This document shows, in pieces, positions 42,421-55,649 of a stretch of DNA of 64,000 bases (the first letter of the stretch is position 1; the number at the start of each line of letters is the position of its first letter). The position numbers and the translations under genes are program-made. Under the pieces are notes generated by a model. It searched no databases. It was not told the origin of the DNA and saw only the letters and a program-made list of their open reading frames with translations. Source of the DNA: Vespa crabro (lineage: Eukaryota; Arthropoda; Insecta; Hymenoptera; Vespidae); the NCBI RefSeq assembly GCF_910589235.1, contig NW_025813595.1, positions 4,836,001 to 4,900,000 on the forward strand, read 5' to 3'.

Positions 42421-43599
42421 AGCTAAAATGACTTTAACAATAATACAAATAACGATTTTAGCTATAATAATGATAATGAAAATAATAATAATAGTAATAA
42501 TAATATCGGTAATTACGATATAAACGATAATATTAATAGTAATCATAACAAAAATAACTATAATAACGTTAATAACGATAATGACGATATCAATAATAAC
42601 GATAATAACGACAATAATCATAATAATGATAACAATAATTACAATAATAACGATAAGAATGATAATAATGTATACGATAAATTCGATAATATCGATAATA
42701 ATATTAACAATATTAACGATGATATCGATATTAACGAAAAAAATAATAATATTGACGTCAATAACGGTTTATAACGGTAATAATAGTAATAACAATATCG
42801 ACAATAACGATAAAAACAATAATTACAATAATAACGATTATAATAATAACGATAATTAGGATAATAGTAGAAATAATAATAAAAATAATAAGGATAATAA
42901 TAATAATAATAATAATAATAATAGTAATCACGATAAAAGGACAATAAGGATAAAAATATTAATAATAATAACGATAATAACGATTATACGATTTATGACA
43001 TTAACGATTATAACGATAATAGTAATAATAATAAGAACGCTAATAAAGATAAAAAAATAAAAATGATAATAACTATAATAACGATAATAACAATTCTAAT
43101 AATAATAATAAGAAGAATAATAACGATTATAACAATAAAAATAAAAAGAATAATAACGACAATAATGACAATAACGAAATAATAATAGCAATAATAACGA
43201 ATTTAACCTTAATAACGACAGTAATAATAACATTAATAACGATAATAACTTTATCAACGGTAATAATAATAATGACATTAATAATAATAATCATATTAGA
43301 GATATTAACGATAATAAAAACAAGAATAATTATAACAATAATAATAATAGTAACCATAATAACGATAATATCGATAAAAACGATTGTAATAATAACGATA
43401 GTAATGATAATAACGATAATACTAATAACAATATTATTGATAATCTGGATAATGATAATAATAATAATAATAACGATAATATCGATAATAACGATAATAA
43501 TGATAATAACGATAATAAAGATAATAACAATAATATCGATAATAACAATATTAACGATAATAGCGATAAGACTAATATCCATAATAACGATAATAAAGA
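42421..43599 (+). repeat. Plain triplet satellite
   Basis: Degenerate satellite. No gene or strong module match. Confidence 0.55.
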
Positions 43600-44110
43600 T
43601 AATAATTCTAAGAATAATACATATAACATTGATACTAACGTTAATAACAATAATACTAATAACAATAATAACGATAATAACATTAATAATGATTAGAATG
43701 ATAATAATATTAATAATAATAACAATTATAACGATTATTACGATATAACGATAATAATAAAAGTAATAATAACTATATTATAAATAATAAGTAAAATAAC
43801 GATAATAACTATAACAATAGTAGCAATAATGAAAGTAATAATAATTATAGCCATAAAAACGATTTTAACGATAATAATAATAACGATATTAACGGTAATA
43901 TCGATAATAATAATAACAATATACGATAATATCGATATTAATAATTGTAATAATAACAATAATAACGATCATAACAATAATAGCGATTATAATAATAACG
44001 ATAATAACTATAATAATAATAATAATATTATCGGTAGTAAGAATAATAATGATAACGATGTTTATAATAGTAATAATAATAACGATTATAACGGTAATAA
44101 CGATAAAAAT
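43600..44110 (+). repeat. Dispersed module I/H, copy 2
   Basis: Part I (ACATTGATACTAACGTTAAT, 43627) and part H (CATAAAAACGATTTTAACGA, 43852; ATTAATAATTGTAATAATAA, 43935; GATGTTTATAATAGTAATAA, 44057) in the same order as at 10440-10965. Confidence 0.75.
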
Positions 44111-44184
44111 GATAATAACGATAATAATAATATTAATAATGGCAATAATAACGATAATAACGATAATAGAAGAAACAATAATAA

Positions 44185-45940
44185 CGATATTAACGAAAAT
44201 ATTAATAAAAATTGTAACGTTAACAACGATAATAAAAATAATAATAATAATAGTAATAACGAAGGTAAAGATAATAACGATAACAATAATAACAATAAAA
44301 GCGATAATATCGATTATTACAATACCGATAATATCGATAATAACGATAATATTAAAAGAAATAATAACAATAATAACGATATTAAAGATTACGATAATAT
44401 TATTATCGATAATAATGGCAATATTAATATTATTAATAACGATAATAAAGATAATAATGATAATAATATATACGATTATAACGACAATAGTAATAATAAT
44501 AATAACGATCTCAAATATAATAACGATAATAATAATAATAATAATTATAATAAAAATAAAAACAATCATTTGTATAATAACGATGATAATAGTGGTAATG
44601 TTAAGAATAGTAACAATAATAACGATAAAAACGATTATGACGATAACAATATTATTGATAATAACGTCAATAGTAATAATAATAATAATAACGATAATAT
44701 CGATATTAATGATAATAATAATAATAATAATAATTATAATAACGATAGTGACGATAATAACTATAATAACGATAATGACTATAATAATGATAATTTCGAT
44801 TGTAACGGATATAGTAATAAGAATAGTAACGATATTAGTAGTAATATTAATAAAGATAATAACGATATTTGCGATAATAATTATATTAATAATAAAGATA
44901 TTAACGATAGTAACAATAATAACGATAATAATAATAAAAATTTAATGATAATATCGAAAATTATAAAAACGACAATATCTTTAAGAATAATAATAAAATA
45001 TTGAAAGTAACAATAATAACGACAATTAAGATAATAACGATAATAATAATAACGATAATGACGATGATAATAATAACGATCATAACGGTAATAACGATAA
45101 TAATAATAATAATAATAATAGCAATAATAACGATATTAACGAAAATTGTAATGACATTAGTAACGGAACAACGATATTAACATTAATAATTATAATAATA
45201 ATAACGAAAGTAAGTACAATAACAGTGATAACTATAATATTAAAAACAATAATAACGATAATAATCATAATAACGACAATAATAATACTAATAATAACGA
45301 TAATAACGATACTATCAATAATAGCGATAATAATAATAACGAAATTAAGGTTAATATAGCTAATAAATGTAACAATATTCACGATAGTATTGATAATAAT
45401 AATAACAACAAAAACAATAATAACGATAATAACAATAATAAAATTTATAATAATAACGATAATAACGATTATAACGTTAATAATAATAATAACAATATTA
45501 ACGATAATAGCAATGAGTTTCTAACGATAATAATAATAACGACAATAACTATAATAAAGACTATGATGATAAGAAAGATAATAACACTAATAATAATAAA
45601 AATAATAACGACAATAACGACTATAATGATAATAATAGAAGTAATAATAACAATATTAAGATTAATAACTATAATAACGATTATAACGATAATAGTTTTA
45701 GTAATAATAAAAGTAATAACAATAATAACAATAATAATGCTTACAACATTGTTAACGATAATAATATTAACGATTATAACGATAATAACCATAATAATAA
45801 TAATAATAATAATAAAGATAACAACGATAATTACGATAATAATGACAGTAATAAAAACAACATTGACGATAATAACGTTAACAATGATAATAACGATAAT
45901 AACGATAATAACAATAGTAGTAATAGTAATAATTAAGATA
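44185..45940 (+). repeat. Composite module M-A-M-D
   Basis: M-like words at 44185-44290 (ATTAACGAAAATATTAATAA, GTAACGTTAACAACG). Block A at about 44560 (CATTTGTATAATAACG, GTGGTAATGTTAAGAATAGT). A second M at 45125-45250 (GAAAGTAAGTACAATAACAG). The CACGATA block is near 45375. Block D runs from 45515 (GAGTTTCTAACGATAATAAT, GATGATAAGAAAGATAATAA). This is the most complete copy of the composite. Confidence 0.7.
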
Positions 45941-46229
45941 ATAACGATATTAGCTATAATAAGGATAATAACAATAAAATTAATAACGATAATAATCTTA
46001 ATAATATAAACAATAAAGACGATAATATCGATAATAATATTAACAAATTTAACGAAAAAATATCGATAATAATATTAACAATATTAATCATAATATCGAT
46101 CATAATAATAATATTATAATCCATAACGTCGATAATAATAATAATATTAATATAATTATTCACGATAATAACGATAATTATTATAATAATAATAACGAAA
46201 ATAACGATAATAATAATAATAATAATAAT
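45941..46229 (+). repeat. Plain triplet satellite
   Basis: Degenerate satellite, no module recognised. Confidence 0.5.
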
Positions 46230-46345
46230 AACGACATTAATAAATATAATAAATATAATAACGAAATGGTATTAACGAAAAAATCGACAATAGTAGTAAT
46301 AGTAATAACGATAATAACGATAATAACGACAATAAAAATATTAAT
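46230..46345 (+). repeat. Module E marker, copy at 46266
   Basis: ACGACATTAATAAATATAAT precedes ATGGTATTAACGAAAAAATC, then GTAGTAATAGTAATAACG. Closest to the copy at 15940. Confidence 0.8.
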
Positions 46346-47060
46346 AATAAAGAAAATATCAATATTAAAGCAAATAACAATTATAACATTAATAATAATA
46401 ACAATAATAACGAAAATAACGTCAAAAAAAATTATATTATGTACGAAAATAACGATAAGAAAGAGATTAACGGTAATAACGATAATAACGACAATAATAA
46501 TAATAATAAGAATAATAACGATAACTACAAAAAGACGATAATAGTAATATTAATAATAATGAAAACAAGGATAATAACGATAACAACTATTATAATAATA
46601 ATAATAATAATAAAGATATTAACGATATGAAAGATATTAACAATAATAACAGTAATAAGGATAATTATAATACGATAATAACGATTAAAGTAATAATAAC
46701 AATTTTGATAGTAACACAAGTTACGATAATGGTGAAAATAATAATTAAAATAATAAAAATAATAAAGATATTAACAATAACAACGATATAAATGCTAATA
46801 ACAATAATAATTACAATAATAATAATAATATCGTTAATATCAATAATAATGAGAACTATAATATTGATAATAAAGTTAATAACTTTAATATTAATAACAA
46901 TAATAATGATAACAACGATAATAACAATATTAATAATAATAACGAAAATGAGGATAATCACTATGACAACGATAATAATAATAACAATAATTATGATAAT
47001 ACGTTAATAATCGTAGTAGTAATAACAATAATAACTATATTTACGGTAAAAATGGTAACG
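46346..47060 (+). repeat. Segment P fragment, copy 3
   Basis: Matches 19740-20430 and 58080-58770: AAAAATTATATTATGTACGA (46427), ATGAAAACAAGGATAATAAC (46559), AGTTACGATAATGGTGAAAA (46719), GATAATACGTTAATAATCGT (46995). The island found in the other P copies is not included in this fragment. Confidence 0.75.
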
Positions 47061-47999
47061 ATAATAACGTTAATAACGATAATAATGACAACGATAAAAA
47101 CGGTAAGAACAATTATAGTAATGACGATAATAACGAAAAAAGTAATAATAATTATAACAATACTAACGATAATAACGATAATAATAATAATAATAACAAT
47201 AATAACGAAATTAACGATAATAGCGATAATAATAATAACGATAATAACGATATTAGTAATTACAATAATAACGATAATAACGATAATAACGATAATATCG
47301 ATAATAATTATAAAGAAAATAACGTCAATAATAATATTAATATTAACGATAATAAGAATAATAATAATAAAATCGATAATAACAATAACAATAAAATCGA
47401 TAATAACGATAATAACTATAATTACGATAATAACAATAGTAATAATGACAATAATATCGAAAACAACGATAAAAACGATATTAATCGTAATATAAGTATG
47501 GATAATATCGGTAAAGTTGATAATAATAAATAATATTATATACGATAATAATGATAATATAAATAATAATAATAATAATAACGATAATTTCACTAATAAT
47601 AATAACTATAAATTCGATAAAAATGATATTAATGAAAATAACATAATAATAATAGTATATATAACAATAATAACGTTAATAACAATAATAATAATAACAT
47701 TAATAACGATAATTACGATGATAACGATAGTAATAATTACAATAATGACGATAACAAAGATGATAGTGATAATAATAATAATAAAAATATTATCGATAAT
47801 AAGGTTAATTACGAAAATAACGGTAATAAATATAATAACAATAATAACGACAATAATAATAATAATAATAGTAATAATATTAATATTATGGATAATAACG
47901 ATAATTACGATAATAATAACAGTATTAATAACGATGATAAGGATAATAACGATAACATCGATAATAGTAATATCAAAAATATCGATAATAACTATAATA
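47061..47999 (+). repeat. Plain triplet satellite
   Basis: Degenerate satellite. A brief non-triplet stretch around 47500-47560 (GTATGGATAATATCGGTAAA, then AAATAATATTATATACGA) has no match I could find. No gene. Confidence 0.55.
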
Positions 48000-49073
48000 A
48001 CGATAAGAATAAAATAATAGTAACGATAATAACGATAACAAGTATTATAACGATAGTTATAATAACAATTATAACGATTATAACTGTAATGACGATAACA
48101 ATAATAACGACAATTACGATATTATCGATAATAATACTAACAATATTAACGTTCATAACGATAATAACGATAATAATAAATATAATAATAATGATAATAA
48201 AGATATCAATGATAATAATGATAATAACGATAATGATAATAATATTATTATTAACAATAATAAAGATAACAACGACAATAGTGATAAAAATATTAATAAT
48301 AAAATAGAAAATAAGGTTAATAACGAGGACAACGATAATTATAATAACAATATTAACGATAATAACGCTTATACAGATTATAACAATAACGATAATGAGA
48401 ATAATAAAGATAATAATGGTTGTAACTATAATAACGATTACAACAATAATAACGATAATAATAATTACGGTAATACCGATAATAAAGATAATTACAATAA
48501 TAACAATAGTAATAATGAAGATGATAAGAATAATAACGATTGTAATGATTAAAACGATAATAGTATTAATAATTTTATCATAAATATCGTTAATAACGGT
48601 AATTATTTTAATAGAAGTAATAATAACAATATTAACAAAGTTTGCAATAATAATAGTGGTAACAATTAAAGATAGTAAGGTTAATAATAGTGGTAACAAT
48701 TAAAGTAATAATAGTAATAACGATAATAACAATAATAAAGACATTAATAATAACGATAATAACGATAGTAGTAATAAAATCGATAGTAACAATATTGACG
48801 ATACTAACGAAAATAACGATAATAACGATAATAATAACAAAATTAATAACGATAATTACGTTAATAAAGATAATAATATTAACAATAATAACGATAACAA
48901 CGATAATAAAGATAATAGTAATAACGATAATAACGACAATAATAATTTTAAAAATATTGATAAAAACGTTAAAAAACAATAATTATAATAATAGTAATAA
49001 TAATGAAAACGATAAAAACGATAATTACGATATTAATAATGATAATAACAACAATAATTAAGATAATACCGGA

Positions 49074-49104
<31 letters not shown>

Positions 49105-49560
49105 GTAATTAAAATAATAAAGATAATAATGATAATAATAATACGAATAATAATAATAATAATAATATCAATAATAACGAAAAGAACGCTAAAAATAATA
49201 GTCATATTATCTATAATGACATTAATAACGGTAACAACAACAATAATATATACGAATATATCGATAATATTGATAATGATAATAACAGTAATAAGAATAA
49301 TAACAATAATAATGATAATAATAACAATAATATTAATAAAAATAATAACGATAATAACGATAATAACGATAATAACGATAATTGCGATAATAACGATTAT
49401 AATAAAAATTAACGATAGAAACGATAATAGTAGTAATAATAATGACGATAACAACGATATTTAAGATAATAATAATAATAATAATAAATATAACAACGAT
49501 ATAAACGATAATAACTATAATTGAAATAACGATAATAACGATAATAACGATGTTAACGTT
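48000..49560 (+). repeat. Dispersed module C, copy 3 (long form)
   Basis: Collinear with 7950-9070 from about 48280 (AATAGAAAATAAGGTTAATA) to about 49400. Also contains GTTTGCAATAATAATAG (48640) and the short C marker (AGTCATATTATCTATAATGA, about 49200). It has an extra 34 bp near 48652-48705 compared with copy 2. Followed by module B at 49740. Confidence 0.7.
48652..48719 (+). repeat. 34-bp tandem duplication
   Basis: The 20-mer AATAGTGGTAACAATTAAAG occurs at 48652-48671 and 48686-48705. The homologous place in copy 2 (about 8370-8395) has it once, so the duplication is specific to this copy. Confidence 0.85.
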
Positions 49561-49739
49561 AATAATAGTAAGGATAAAGATAATGTCGAAAATAATAACT
49601 ACACTATTACCAGTAATTTAGATAAAAATAATAATAATAAGAATAATAACTGTATCAACGATAATAACGATAATAACGATATTAATGACAATAAAACTAA
49701 TAATAATAATAAGGGGTAATATAGATTATAAAGATAATA

Positions 49740-51730
49740 ATGATAATATAGGAAATGAGGATAATAATAATAACAATAAAAACGATAATAAAAATAATAA
49801 CTTTAATAACGATAATAGTAACATTATTACTAATAATAATAATAACGATAATAACGAAAATAATGATAATAACGTTTATAATAACAACGACAATATCGAT
49901 TAAAGTATTAATAATAATAACGATAATAACGATATTTACGATTATTATAATAACAATAATAAAGAAAAGAACGATTAATCTTTAATAACGATATTAATAA
50001 TAACGATAATAACTATAATATCGATGTAACGATAATAATAACAAAAATAATAACGATAATATTGATAATAATAATAATAATATTAATAGCAATAATATCG
50101 ATAATGTAGAAAATAAGGATAATCATGATAATGATAATAACGATAATAGTAATAATAATAATATCAAAAAAAACAATAAGTACGATAACGACTATAATAA
50201 CGACAAAAATAATAACGATAATGACGATGATAATAATAAATATACTAACGTTAATATGGATAATAATAATAGTAATAATACCGATAGTAACAATGTCTAT
50301 GATATTAACGAAAATATCGATAATAATGATAATTATAATAACGATATTAACAATAGTAACGACAATAATAATAATTATAATAACGTTAAAAGAGATAATA
50401 ACTATGTCAACGATAATAATAAGAACAATAATAGCAATAAAAAAGATAGTAACGTTAATAATAATATTACAAAAAAAGGATAATAAGGATAATAATAATA
50501 ATAATAACAATAATAAAGATTATAACGACAATAATAAGAATAAAAATAATAATAGTAATAATAATATCGATGAAACCGATAATAACCATAATAATAATAT
50601 TATTCATGACAATAATACCAATAATAACGGTAATAAGTATAATAATAAATACGATATAGTTGATAATATCCATAAGTTTATTAAAAATTTTAGCGATAAT
50701 ATCGATAAAATTAATAACAATATTAACGATAATATCTATAAAAAAAATAATAATAATAATAAAAGTAATAACGATAGTAGAGATAACAACAATGATAATA
50801 ATAATAACGATAATAAGGATAATAACTTTAATAACAATAATTAAAATAAAGATAACAACGATATTGACGAATGTAGCGATAACAATATTTACAATAAGAA
50901 AGATAATTACGATAATAATGATACTATCGATAAAAATTATAATAATGATAACAATATTGACGATAAAAACGTAAATAATAATAACAATAATAACGATAAT
51001 TATGATAATTACGATAATAATAATAAAAATAATAACGATTACAAAGACAATTTCGATAGTAACGATAATAATAATTATAATAACGAGAATAACGATAGTA
51101 ACAATAACAATAATAGCGATATTAACGATAATATTGAAAATAATAATAGCAATTATAACGATAACAAACGTCAATAACGATACTAAAGTTAATAATATCT
51201 ATAATAACGATAATTGCAATAATAATAATAGTAACGTTAATAATAATAATAATAATATCGATAAAGACAATAACGATAATAACGGTAATATTAATAATAA
51301 TAAAGATAATTACGATAATAAGGATAATAATAATAACAATAATAACGATAATAACGACAATAATGATAACAAGGAAAATAATTATAATAATAATATCACT
51401 AGAAACGATAAAAATTGTAATACTTACGATTATAACGATAATTACTTTAATAACGATATTAACCGTAATAAAATTAATAACTATATTAACGTTAATAACG
51501 ATAATAATATCAGCAATAATAGCGATAAAAGCGACAATAACGGTTAATAATAATAACATTATTGACGATATTATCGATGATAACGATAACAAAAATAACG
51601 GTAATGACAATAATAATAATAATAGTAATAACAATAATAATTATAATAACAATAATAATAATAACAATGATAACGGCAATAATGATAATAATATTAATAA
51701 AGATATAAGCAATAATAATGGTAGTAATTA
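49740..51730 (+). repeat. Dispersed module B, copy 4
   Basis: B markers in order: AAAGAAAAGAACGATTAATC (49961), ATAATATCGATAATGTAGAA (50095), CTATGTCAACGATAAT (50403), AATTTTAGCGATAATATC (50686), AATTTCGATAGTAACGATAA (51050) and AACAAACGTCAA (51163-51174). From about 51000 it also matches the first ~800 bp of the 3.7-kb unit (ATAACAAGGAAAATAATTAT near 51366), making it the best outgroup for that unit. Confidence 0.75.
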
Positions 51731-52439
51731 ATAAATTTTATAAAGAAAATAACGATATTAACGATAAGAATAATAGCGATTATTACTATAATAAGTAAAA
51801 TAATAAAAACGATAGAAAAGATACTAGTAATAATACTAATACCAATAAAAACGATAACAAATATAATAATAATAAAAAGAATAACGATAGTAAGATATTA
51901 ACGATATAAACGATGATAAAACCAAAAACTACGAATATATCGATAATAACAATTATAATAATAACGATAGTAACGATAATATCGATAATAATAATAAAAA
52001 TATTATTGATAAGAACGATAATAATAAAAATAATAATAACGATAATACCGATGGTAAAAATAATAATGATAATAACAATAGTAAAGATAATAACTATAAT
52101 ATCGACTATAACAATAATAATAATAACGATAATAACGATAATTACGATAATGACGATAATATTAATAACGATAATAACGTAAATAACGTAAATAACGAAA
52201 ATAATAATATAAATAATAACAATAACAACCACAATAAATATAATAACGATAATAATATTAACGATAATATCGACAATATTAATAATAATGACAACAATAA
52301 TTATGATAATAATGATCGTAAAACTAATAACAATAAAGATAATTACAATATTAACGATAATAGCGATAATAACGATAGTAAAAATAATAATAGTAATAGC
52401 AATAATAACGATAGTGACAATAATAACGATAATAGCAAT
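51731..52439 (+). repeat. Plain triplet satellite with two shared short blocks
   Basis: The stretch 51903-51975 matches 41925-42000, and 52090-52215 (ATAATATCGACTATAACAAT, GATAATTACGATAATGACGA) matches 14590-14720. No gene. Confidence 0.6.
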
Positions 52440-52900
52440 AATACTAATAGCGATAATAACGATAATAATAATAACGATAATAACGATAATGTCGATAATA
52501 TTAATTACAATATTTACGATAATTTCGATATTAATAATTGTAATCATAACAATGATAACGATCATAACGATAATAGCAACTATAATAATAACGATAATAA
52601 CGATATTAATAATAATATAATTATTGTAAATAACAATAATAATGATAACGATGTTTATAATAGTAATAATAATAACGTTTATAACAATACTAACGGTAAT
52701 AATGATAATAAAAATAATAACTATAATAACGATAATAATAACATTATTACTAATAACAATAATAACGATAATAACAGTAATAAAAACAACAAAAATAACA
52801 ATATTAACGAAAATAGTAATTACAATTGTAACGGAAACATCGATAACAGCATTAATAATAATAATAATAATAGCGATAATACCGATAATAATAATAACAT
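52440..52900 (+). repeat. Module H then M, copy
   Basis: H words ATTAATAATTGTAATCATAA (52529) and GATGTTTATAATAGTAATAA (52650), then M words ATTAACGAAAATAGTAATTA (52804) and GTAACGGAAACATCGATAAC (52829). Same H-then-M order as at 43850-44290 and 60670-61270. Confidence 0.7.
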
Positions 52901-53089
52901 TAAAAACTATAATAACGATAATAACGTTTATAACGATAATAATAGTAATAGTAATAATAACCATAATAAAGATAAGAACGACACAATAATAATAATAATA
53001 ACAATAACGATAATAACGGTAATAACGTTAAAAATAATAGAAAAATAAAATAACATTCATAAGAACGATAGAAAGTATAAAAACGATAA
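52901..53089 (+). repeat. Plain triplet satellite
   Basis: Degenerate satellite. Around 53040 the pattern is loosened (AAAATAACATTCATAAGAAC). Confidence 0.5.
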
Positions 53090-54095
53090 TATCGATAATA
53101 TAAAATACGATAATAACGATATTATCTGTAAGAATAATAACAATATTAACTATAATATCGATAATAATAACAACAATATTGACGATAATGTCGATAATAA
53201 TAATAACAATAATTTCAGTAATACCGGTAATAACGATAATAACGCTAATAAGAATAATGATAATAATGATAATAGCGATATGAACAATAACGATATTAAC
53301 GATAATATTGACAATATTAAATATAATAATGATAATAATTTTAAAACGATAATAATTATCATAATTATAGTAGTAATAACGATAATAACGATATTAAAAA
53401 TAAAAATAATAACGATAAAATAGATAATAATAATAAAATTTATAACGTTAATAACAATAATAACGATAATAACAGGAATAATAATAAAATTGATAACGCT
53501 AATAACGATAATAAAGGTATAATATTATTAATAAGGAGGATTATAATGATTATATTGGAAATAATAATAATTACAATATCGATAATAACGATAATGACGG
53601 TAAAAACGATAATAATAATAGTAATAATACTAGTAATAATAATAATGATAATTACGATAATAACTATATTAATAATAGTTATAATAACATTATAATAATA
53701 ATAACGAGAACAACGATAATAACGATACCTATAATAACGATAATAAAGACAATAATAATAACAATAATAATATCGATAATAACTGTAATAATGATAGTAA
53801 CCATAATGACGATAATAACGATAATATCGGTAATAAAAATAATAATAATAATAACAGTAAAATCGAAAATAACGATATTAACGACAGTAATAATAATAAT
53901 AATAATAATACTATCCATAATGCAGATAATGACGCCAATAATAACAATTACAATAATATTAGTAATAATAACGATAATGACGATAATAATAATAGTATTA
54001 ATAACAATATTAAAAATAATAACGATAATAACGATAATAACGATAATAATAATAATAATTACGACATTATAACTATAATAAATATAATGACGATA
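53090..54095 (+). repeat. Dispersed module L, copy 2
   Basis: AATATTGACAATATTAAATA (53305), AATTTTAAAACGATAATAAT (53337), CATAATTATAGTAGTAATAA (53360), CGCTAATAACGATAATAAAG (53498), GTATAATATTATTAATAAGG (53518). Collinear with 62450-63340, its closest relative, and with 14810-15930. Ends in the module E marker. Confidence 0.75.
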
Positions 54096-54445
54096 TGTTA
54101 TTAACGTTAAAGACGATAATAGTGGTAATAGAAATAACGAAAATATCGAGAATAGCGGCAATAAAAATTATAATAATAAAGATAATAACGATATTATCGA
54201 AGATAAAGATAAAAGTTATAAGAATAATTATAATAAGAACAATAACAATGATAATAACGATAATAAACATAATAACAGTAACGATTACACGACAATAATA
54301 ATAACAATATTAATAACTATAACAACGATAACAACAATAATAAAGATAATAACTATATTAACGATATCAATAATAACGAAAATAACGTTAATTTCGATAT
54401 TATTAATAACAATATTAAAGATAATAACGATAATAACAATAATAA
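54080..54445 (+). repeat. Dispersed module E, marker at 54095
   Basis: The marker is changed here to ATATGTTATTAACGTTAAAG. It is followed by GATATTATCGAAGATAAAGA, AACAGTAACGATTACACGAC and AACGTTAATTTCGATATTAT. Collinear with 63341-63700. Confidence 0.7.
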
Positions 54446-54509
54446 TAATAACAGTAATAACGATAATAACGATATAGCGATTAATCATAATAATAATAAT
54501 ATTATTATA

Positions 54510-54557
54510 AGATAAAATAATAATAAGATAAAATAATAATAAGATAAAATAATAATA
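54510..54557 (+). repeat. 16-bp tandem repeat, three units
   Basis: Three exact units of AGATAAAATAATAATA. The homologous locus at 10307-10338 has two. Confidence 0.9.
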
Positions 54558-54649
54558 ATATTAACGATTACAACGAAATTAATGATAATAATAGTAGTAA
54601 TAATTACAATAAAAACAATGATAATGATAAACAAATATAACCGTAATTA

Positions 54650-54730
54650 CGATAGAAATTATACGAATAAACTATTTAAAATTGATACTAACGTTAATAA
54701 CGATAATATTAATAACATTAATAACGATAA
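54650..54730 (+). repeat. Module I fragment
   Basis: AATAAACTATTTAAAATTGA and ACTAACGTTAATAACGATAA match 10440-10520 and 43600-43690. Follows the 16-bp repeat, as at 10307-10520. Confidence 0.7.
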
Positions 54731-55649
54731 TAACGATAATAATAAGATTAATAATAATATCGATAATAAGATTAATTATGAAAATAACGGTAAAAATGAT
54801 AATAACTATAATAACGACAATGATAATAATAATAATAACAAAAATAAAGATAATAACGATATTAACAACAATAACGATAATAATAATTATAATAATAATA
54901 AAGTTAATGAAAATAATAATTATAGCAATAATAACAATAATAAAGATAATAACGTAATAACGATAAAAATAATAAGATTTGTGAAGATATTAGCAATAAT
55001 ATCAATAATAACGATAATAATAGTATTATTAACAATAATAACAATAATAATAATTATAGCGGTAATTACAATAATAACGATAATAACGATAATAATAATA
55101 ACACTAATAACAATAATATAGACAATAACTATAATTACGATAATAATAATAACTATTATAGCTATTATAACGATAAGAATGTTAATAAAATTAATAATAA
55201 TATCAATGACAACAATTATAACGCTAATTATGATTAGTTTATACCTAAAATAAGGATAATAATAATAAGAACGATAATTATAATAACAATAATAACAATT
55301 ATAATGGTAATAAGAAAAAATAATAATAATAAGACCTATAAGAACGATAATATAGATAATACTAGTCGTAATAATAACAATATTAGCAAAAATAACGATA
55401 ATAACGATAACAATATTAACGATAATAACGTTAGTTATAACAATAGTAATAACAATTATAACGATAATAAAGGTAGAAATAATAATCAATAACGATAATG
55501 ACGATAATAACGTTAATAATTATAATAACGATAATAATAATATCTATAAAAACGATAATAACCATAATAACGAAAATAACGATGATAGCGATAATAATAA
55601 TAATAATAATAATATTAACGAAAATAGCGATAATAACGGTAAGAACGAT
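54731..55649 (+). repeat. Plain triplet satellite
   Basis: Degenerate satellite. A short run of unusual words at about 55220-55260 (ATTAGTTTATACCTAAAATA) has no match that I noticed. No gene. Confidence 0.55.

Noticed and set aside
53533..53548. AAGGAGG followed 6 bp later by ATG, like a bacterial ribosome-binding site
   Set aside because: The frame from 53546 is only 49 codons of Ile/Thr-type repeat translation, the homologous sites at about 15330 and 62720 lack the motif, and nothing else in the window is bacterial.
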